Positions 7,480 through 11,002 of a stretch of 11,002 nt of DNA are shown here, piece after piece. The translations under genes and the position numbers were made by a program. The notes below the pieces were generated by a model. That model saw nothing but the letters and a program-made list of their open reading frames with translations, did not search any database and was not told the DNA's origin. Positions within the stretch are counted from its first letter, which is position 1; each line of letters starts with the position of its first letter. The DNA lies in assembly GCA_018816605.1 (NCBI GenBank), contig JAHIVS010000200.1, positions 1 through 11,002 on the forward strand. Direction: 5' to 3'. This DNA is from Pseudomonadota bacterium. Lineage in GTDB: Bacteria > Desulfobacterota > Desulfobacteria > Desulfobacterales > Desulfobacteraceae.

Positions 7480-9018
7480 TCAGGATGTCATTCCGGAAAG
7501 CTGGGTCTGGATCTGATCTCTGACGATCTTTCGGTACGCCATGAAGTGTTCCAGCTGGGCCAGGACACTTAAAAAACTGACCAGTCCGCCTGGATTTTCC
7601 TTAAGGACGCTGAGCAGGCGCGTCCAGAATTTTTTCCTGTAGGGGTATCGGATGCCCAGGCGCCACAGGAGGATGAACATGGCTTTGATGTCCTGGGCTT
7701 TGATTTTATTGTGCTCACGGTTTTTCGGCGGGAACTTCACCTTTCCTAAAATTTTGTAACAGCGGTATACCCTGTCGATGTAAGCGACAGGGTCGTATAG
7801 CTTCCAGAAGCCGTCCATGAATTCCCTGGCGATGTCATCCACCGGGCGGGAGGGCGCAAAGTTGATCAGGGTGGTATAACTGATGTCCCCGGACCGGTCC
7901 GACATCCGTCCTTCCGCCAGGAGGCGTTTCTCAAGGGCGGTGCCGGGCAGGACCTGGAGCATGCTGAAGGCGGCGATGGGAATGGCGGTCTCTTCCACAA
8001 AGGAGACGATCCGTTCCCCGGCCCCCGGGGCTTCGTTGTCGAATCCGATGATGAATCCGGCCATGACCCGGATGCCTGCGTCCATGATCTTCCGGACCGA
8101 GTCCTGCAATGCCTCTCTTGTATTCTGGGTTTTGCCGGTAAGCTTGAGGCTCCCCTCATCCGGGGTTTCAATGCCCACAAATACCGATCCGAAGTTGCAG
8201 AGCACCATGAAGTCCATGAGGTCCCGGTCCGCGGCCAGGTTCACGGAGGCCTCCGTGTTAAAGGAGAACGGGTATCCCTTTTTCACCATCCAGGGGTGAA
8301 GCGCGTTGAGAAGTTCCTTTACCCGCGCCTTGTTCCCGATAAAGTTGTCATCCACCAGGAAGACCATGTCCCGCCATCCCAGGTCATAGAGCAGGTCAAG
8401 TTCGGCCAGGACCTGGGCGTTGGACTTGGTCCTGACCTTCCGGCCGTAGAGCACGATAATATCGCAAAATTCACAATTGAAGGGGCAGCCCCTGGAGAAC
8501 TGGACCGGCATGACCGAATAGGCATCCATATCCAGAAGGTCGTAGCGGGGCAGGGGGGCTATAGACATGTCCGGCTTTTCGCCGTCCGCGCTGAAGTGCC
8601 CCGAGGTCTGCCCCTGCTTGAGGGCCCGGACCAGGAGGGGGATAGTGAGTTCTCCCTCGTCCCTGACAATGAAGTCTGCACCGGCCGCCACAAAGCGTTC
8701 CGGGGAAGAGGAGACATAGGGACCGCCGACGACCACCAGCTTTCCAAACGCCTTGGCTGCCTTGATCTGTGCCGTGAAATCCGCTCTCTGGGCAATCATC
8801 CCCGAGATCATGACCAGGTCGGTCCGGGCCCACTCCTTCGTTGAGACCTCCCTGATATTCCGGTCCACCAGGGTGACCTCCCAGTCCTTGGGCAGCATGG
8901 CGGCAATGGTAATCAGCCCCAAGGGGGGCATGAAGGCTTTTTTGCCCTTCAGGGCGATGGTCTTGTCAAAGGACCAGAAACTTGGGGGAAACTTGGGGTA
9001 GAGCAGCAGGATATTCAT
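7480..9018 (-). CDS. B12-binding radical SAM protein with DUF4070-like C-terminus (HpnP-like group)
   Basis: The 512-residue protein has an N-terminal cobalamin-binding-type Rossmann domain (~1-135, with PPLGLITIAAMLP and VVVGGPYVSSSPE). A radical SAM core follows, whose cluster motif is C178-x3-C182-x2-C185 in SRGCPFNCEFCDIIVLYGRK. A C-terminal region of the DUF4070 type completes it. The GCPFNCEFCDII...YGRKVRTK signature is that of the group containing the hopanoid C-2 methylase HpnP, which transfers methyl groups to unactivated carbons. Many relatives are uncharacterised, so a methylase role is only likely. The start ATG 9018 overlaps the stop of an 18-codon leader ORF (ATGA), and its stop lies 214 bp before the GRE start. 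Direct repeats flank it exactly, and it looks more GC-rich than the GRE. It may modify the GRE substrate, a membrane lipid or the GRE itself. Confidence 0.88.
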   Translation of the reverse strand: MNILLLYPKFPPSFWSFDKTIALKGKKAFMPPLGLITIAAMLPKDWEVTLVDRNIREVSTKEWARTDLVMISGMIAQRADFTAQIKAAKAFGKLVVVGGPYVSSSPERFVAAGADFIVRDEGELTIPLLVRALKQGQTSGHFSADGEKPDMSIAPLPRYDLLDMDAYSVMPVQFSRGCPFNCEFCDIIVLYGRKVRTKSNAQVLAELDLLYDLGWRDMVFLVDDNFIGNKARVKELLNALHPWMVKKGYPFSFNTEASVNLAADRDLMDFMVLCNFGSVFVGIETPDEGSLKLTGKTQNTREALQDSVRKIMDAGIRVMAGFIIGFDNEAPGAGERIVSFVEETAIPIAAFSMLQVLPGTALEKRLLAEGRMSDRSGDISYTTLINFAPSRPVDDIAREFMDGFWKLYDPVAYIDRVYRCYKILGKVKFPPKNREHNKIKAQDIKAMFILLWRLGIRYPYRKKFWTRLLSVLKENPGGLVSFLSVLAQLEHFMAYRKIVRDQIQTQLSGMTS

Positions 9019-9071
9019 ATGGCGGCCTTGGTCTTGGGAAAAGCTGATTGCTCACTGGTTGCTGTTGTCAT
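9015..9071 (-). CDS. 18-codon leader ORF derived from the GRE start, coupled to the radical SAM gene
   Basis: ATG 9071 opens MTTATSEQSAFPKTKAAI and stops at 9015-9017. The first 11 residues are identical to the GRE N-terminus. A one-base deletion then changes the frame and the homology ends. The strong GGAGGG ribosome site of the GRE is kept at the same 4-base distance. The stop shares bases with the next start (ATGA at 9018-9015), an arrangement that normally gives translational coupling. The radical SAM ATG has no comparable ribosome site of its own, so the leader probably delivers ribosomes to it. The peptide itself need not have a function. Confidence 0.65.
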   Translation of the reverse strand: MTTATSEQSAFPKTKAAI

Positions 9072-9178
9072 CCTGCCCTCCAAGTTAAATAGTGGATCAA
9101 AGTTTTTTTCCTGGCAATGAATGTGCTGATTATTATATATCAATGGTAAAATAGATAGATGGAGACAGGACAAAAGAT
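9072..9178. promoter_or_regulatory. Divergent promoter region between leader/radical SAM gene and AraC regulator
   Basis: A 107-bp AT-rich gap separates the leader ORF (minus) from the regulator (plus). On the minus strand it carries GGAGGG at 9081-9076 and TATAAT at 9137-9132, the same layout as upstream of the GRE. On the plus strand an AGGA lies before the regulator ATG. AraC-type regulators usually bind next to the genes they control, so the operator is expected here and in the inner copy. I could not define a clear repeated site by eye. Confidence 0.5.
9112..9127 (+). promoter_or_regulatory. Possible sigma-54 -24/-12 promoter for the regulator
   Basis: TGGCAATGAATGTGCT has the GG-N10-GC spacing of sigma-54 promoters and matches the consensus TGGCACGNNNNTTGCW well at both ends. 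Transcription would begin near 9138, about 40 bases before the regulator ATG. In the inner copy, which fronts the dead regulator, the same position reads CGGCAATGAATGTGAT, so the -12 GC is lost. No sigma-54 activator gene lies in the window, and such matches occur by chance. Confidence 0.28.
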
Positions 9179-10222
9179 ATGGAATCAGGCCAAAATCATG
9201 CATCGAAAAAAGTTGTCCCGGCCGCTGCGGCACAGTGGCTAGTGAAAACCCTGGAGAGGAGGGGAATTCCGCTTAAGAAAATACTGGGCAGCGTTTGCCT
9301 GGACAAAGACTGGTTGCATAACCCCGATGCCATTATCACCCCTGCCAATTTCTTGAAAATTGTAAAGAACGGGTTGACTCTCAGTGCTGATGAGGACCTT
9401 GGACTCAGAATCGGCAGGGAACAGAATTTAACGGGACTGGGTTTTTGGGGGTACGCCATCATGTGCAGCCATACCCTCAAGGAAGCTGCGGATGTTGCGG
9501 TCCAGTATTGGAAGGTGTCAGGAAGCCTGGTAGACATTGTCCGAAAATCTGAGGGCGATATTCAAATCTGGGAAATTCTGCCGCCATACCCGTATAAAGA
9601 ACCGTCCCTTTGGAGATATGCTGTTGAGGAAATGCTGTCCACCTGGTACAGTTCAACCTGTTTCCTTGCCGGCGGAAAACTTCCTTTGACAGAAATCCAT
9701 CTTTCCTATCCTGAACCTGGATACAGCCGTCTGTACCGGGAAATGTTCCAATGTCCGATATATTATGACCACACCATTGATTCTGTTTCCTTTCCCACAG
9801 AACTGCTTGATATTAGCATCTCAATGGGTCATGACCAGATGGCCGAGGTTTGCACCCAGCGGTGCGAGGAGTTGGCGGATAAATGGGGACGAAGGGATGA
9901 ACTTGTTGAATCCATTCGGACAATCGTGACCTCTTCTTCGTTCAGGGAGAGGAGACTGGAGGAGGTTGCCAGACAAATCGGCGTCAGCGGCAGGACCCTG
10001 CGGCGGAAATTAAAGGAGCAGGGAACGACCTTCCAGAAGGTGCTTGACGAGACACGGGCCGAATATGCAAAACACTACATTGAAAACACCGCCCTTACAA
10101 TTGAACAGATAGCCGATCGAATTGGATTTTCAGAAGCCACGAACTTCAGAGCGGCATTTAGAAAGTGGACAGGAATGACCACAGGAGGCTACCGGGAAAA
10201 AGCCAAAGGAAAAGAGTATTAG
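9179..10222 (+). CDS. AraC-family transcriptional regulator (arabinose-binding-domain type)
   Basis: The 347-residue protein has an N-terminal sensing domain of the kind found in OruR/ArgR-like AraC regulators (~20-215, with GFWGYAIMCSHTLKEA and later RLYREMF...FPTELLD). The C-terminal AraC double helix-turn-helix follows (~245-340): LEEVARQIGVSGRTLRRKLKEQG from ~260, then TIEQIADRIGFSEATNFRAAFRKWTG. ATG 9179 is supported by an upstream AGGA and by conservation of the same start in the decayed copy at 7374. It diverges from the leader/radical SAM/GRE operon and shares its duplicated control region, so it is very likely the operon's regulator, probably an activator responding to the pathway substrate. 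The inducer cannot be read from the sequence. Its GC content is closer to that of the GRE than of the radical SAM gene. Confidence 0.93.
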   Translation: MESGQNHASKKVVPAAAAQWLVKTLERRGIPLKKILGSVCLDKDWLHNPDAIITPANFLKIVKNGLTLSADEDLGLRIGREQNLTGLGFWGYAIMCSHTLKEAADVAVQYWKVSGSLVDIVRKSEGDIQIWEILPPYPYKEPSLWRYAVEEMLSTWYSSTCFLAGGKLPLTEIHLSYPEPGYSRLYREMFQCPIYYDHTIDSVSFPTELLDISISMGHDQMAEVCTQRCEELADKWGRRDELVESIRTIVTSSSFRERRLEEVARQIGVSGRTLRRKLKEQGTTFQKVLDETRAEYAKHYIENTALTIEQIADRIGFSEATNFRAAFRKWTGMTTGGYREKAKGKEY

Positions 10223-10405
10223 GCAGCGGTAAAAGTACGGCGGCAGCCCTTGTGCCAAAGGAAATAAAAAGACAGGGGTCCACCGTACATTGTTGAATTA
10301 AATAATTCAGATAGGGATTGAAGATAAAGAGGATCGCTGTATCCTTTTATTGGCGATGGTTTACAGATTTCGTATACCTACGACTGTCGAACAGGTCAGC
10401 GGGAA
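10223..10405. other. Intergenic region between the convergent regulator and cyclase genes
   Basis: I see no gene here. Both flanking genes end at this region, so terminators are expected. GTACGG (10235-10240) and CCGTAC (10283-10288) are complementary but far apart. GAATTAAATAATTC is a short inverted repeat at 10295-10308. Neither is followed by a convincing T-run, so no terminator is called. Confidence 0.45.
10295..10308. repeat. Inverted repeat GAATTA-AA-TAATTC
   Basis: Six-base arms are exactly complementary around a two-base centre. It is too AT-rich and its loop is too short for a good terminator. It could be a protein-binding site or chance in AT-rich DNA. Confidence 0.3.
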
Positions 10406-11002
10406 TCAGGACAATAGCTTATAAATGATCAATCCTTCATCCTTTCCCTTTACCTTGACCGGCTCCAACTGTTTGGTGACATAGGAGTCGGTTAGCAGGT
10501 TCTGAGTGGTTTGGCTCAGGAGGATGTCCGTCTCATATGTTTTGGCCAGTCCTTCAATGCGGGATGCGGTATTCACCGTATCTCCCACTAGGCCATAGGA
10601 CATTCTTTCCTGGCTACCGATATTGCCGGCAAGCACCGCTCCTGAATGGATACCGATCCCGTGTTCCAGGGGGGCAACCCCTTGTTTTTCAAGGGCTATA
10701 TTTAATTTTGCCAGCCGTTCTCTCATTTCCAGGGCCGTTTGTACCGCCATTTCCGGATGATCTTCAAACCCCACGGGTGCCCCGAAAACAGCCTCGATCT
10801 CATCTCCTACATATTGAAGGATAAGTCCCTTGTGTGCTTTAACGGCCAGAGTCATTTCATTAAAATACTGATTTAAAATTTTTACCACCTGTCGGGGATG
10901 ATTTTTTTCCACAAGCCCCGTAAAATTCCTCAGATCGGAAAAAAGCAGTGTTACCCTCTTCATCTCGCCCTCCATGGAGATTCTTCCGGACATGATTTCA
11001 TC
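10406..11002 (-). CDS. Class III adenylate/guanylate cyclase, C-terminal catalytic domain (partial)
   Basis: The domain makes a cyclic nucleotide from a nucleoside triphosphate. Visible landmarks are the first metal aspartate in LLFSDLRNFT, the second in QYVGDEIEAVFGAP, the GIGIHSGAVLAGNIGS turn and the GDTVNTASRIE motif with the transition-state Asn and Arg. The frame stays open to the window edge (Asp-Glu-Ile before Met at 10993). Family members usually have this segment directly after a sensor or HAMP region, so the true start lies beyond the window and Met 10993 is internal. The usual purine-specifying lysine just before the YVGD segment is glutamine here, as I recall for some deltaproteobacterial cyclases, so ATP versus GTP cannot be assigned. 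It converges on the AraC regulator and shows no link to the GRE operon. Confidence 0.92.
   Translation of the reverse strand, partial: DEIMSGRISMEGEMKRVTLLFSDLRNFTGLVEKNHPRQVVKILNQYFNEMTLAVKAHKGLILQYVGDEIEAVFGAPVGFEDHPEMAVQTALEMRERLAKLNIALEKQGVAPLEHGIGIHSGAVLAGNIGSQERMSYGLVGDTVNTASRIEGLAKTYETDILLSQTTQNLLTDSYVTKQLEPVKVKGKDEGLIIYKLLS

Larger units (their letters stand above)
9037..9261. repeat. Direct repeat copy B of the divergent control region
   Basis: This is the partner of 7230-7441, in direct orientation about 1.8 kb away, with the radical SAM gene between the two copies. Here the regulator side is intact and the GRE side is reduced to its first codons, the reverse of copy A. Long stretches match exactly, for example GATTATTATATATCAATGG. 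Homologous recombination between the copies would remove the radical SAM gene and restore a simple divergent GRE/regulator pair. Confidence 0.92.

Noticed and set aside
1802..9018. GRE-associated bacterial microcompartment locus
   Set aside because: No shell protein genes are present, and neither the GRE nor the dehydrogenase shows an obvious encapsulation peptide ahead of its catalytic region. The GRE extension looks like a folded SCP2 domain.
1..11002. CRISPR arrays, tRNA or rRNA genes
   Set aside because: No regularly spaced repeats were seen and no tRNA- or rRNA-like segment was recognised by eye. The only sizeable repeats are the two control-region copies and the 9-bp tandem array.

Overview
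The window looks like chromosomal DNA from a strict anaerobe with mid-range GC, most plausibly a sulfate-reducing deltaproteobacterium of the Desulfobacteraceae type. That is an inference from an oxygen-sensitive glycyl radical enzyme (GRE) with its activase, a B12-dependent radical SAM protein with a DUF4070-like tail, an AraC regulator of the arabinose-binding-domain type and a class III nucleotide cyclase. No marker gene in the window fixes the taxon.

Layout. Positions 1-104 hold the C-terminal end of an unrecognised gene. Positions ~105-1800 hold a decayed IS91-family rolling-circle insertion sequence. Its transposase (311-1659, +) is broken by a 23-bp insertion and also carries an expanded 9-bp tandem repeat. 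From 9071 down to 1802 everything coding lies on the minus strand, in the order: 18-codon leader ORF, B12-binding radical SAM protein, GRE, GRE activase, class-3-type aldehyde dehydrogenase. The AraC-type regulator (9179-10222, +) diverges from this group. At the right edge lies a class III adenylate/guanylate cyclase domain (minus strand), cut by the window end.

The central find is the GRE. Its last ~815 residues are an ordinary GRE of the pyruvate formate-lyase/diol dehydratase superfamily, with a Cys-Val-Glu active-site motif (Cys678/Glu680) and a glycyl radical site at Gly1013. Ahead of this sit about 175 residues that read as an SCP2-type (sterol carrier protein 2) lipid-binding domain, joined by a very basic linker. 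With the aldehyde dehydrogenase downstream and the DUF4070-type radical SAM protein (the group that includes hopanoid methylases) upstream, the working hypothesis is a pathway for a hydrophobic substrate. The B12 radical SAM enzyme would modify a lipid-like molecule, the GRE would cleave or dehydrate it to an aldehyde, and the dehydrogenase would oxidise that aldehyde. The chemistry is inferred, not shown.

The second find is architectural. The divergent control region between regulator and GRE, including the start of each gene, is present twice as ~210-225 bp direct repeats (7230-7441 and 9037-9261). They bracket the radical SAM gene exactly. The inner copy keeps a dead stub of the regulator. 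The outer copy keeps the first codons of the GRE as a leader ORF whose stop codon overlaps the radical SAM start (ATGA). The radical SAM gene has therefore been placed under a duplicate of the GRE control region, and recombination between the repeats would delete it. The dehydrogenase and radical SAM genes also look more GC-rich than the GRE, activase and regulator, which suggests a mosaic cluster.
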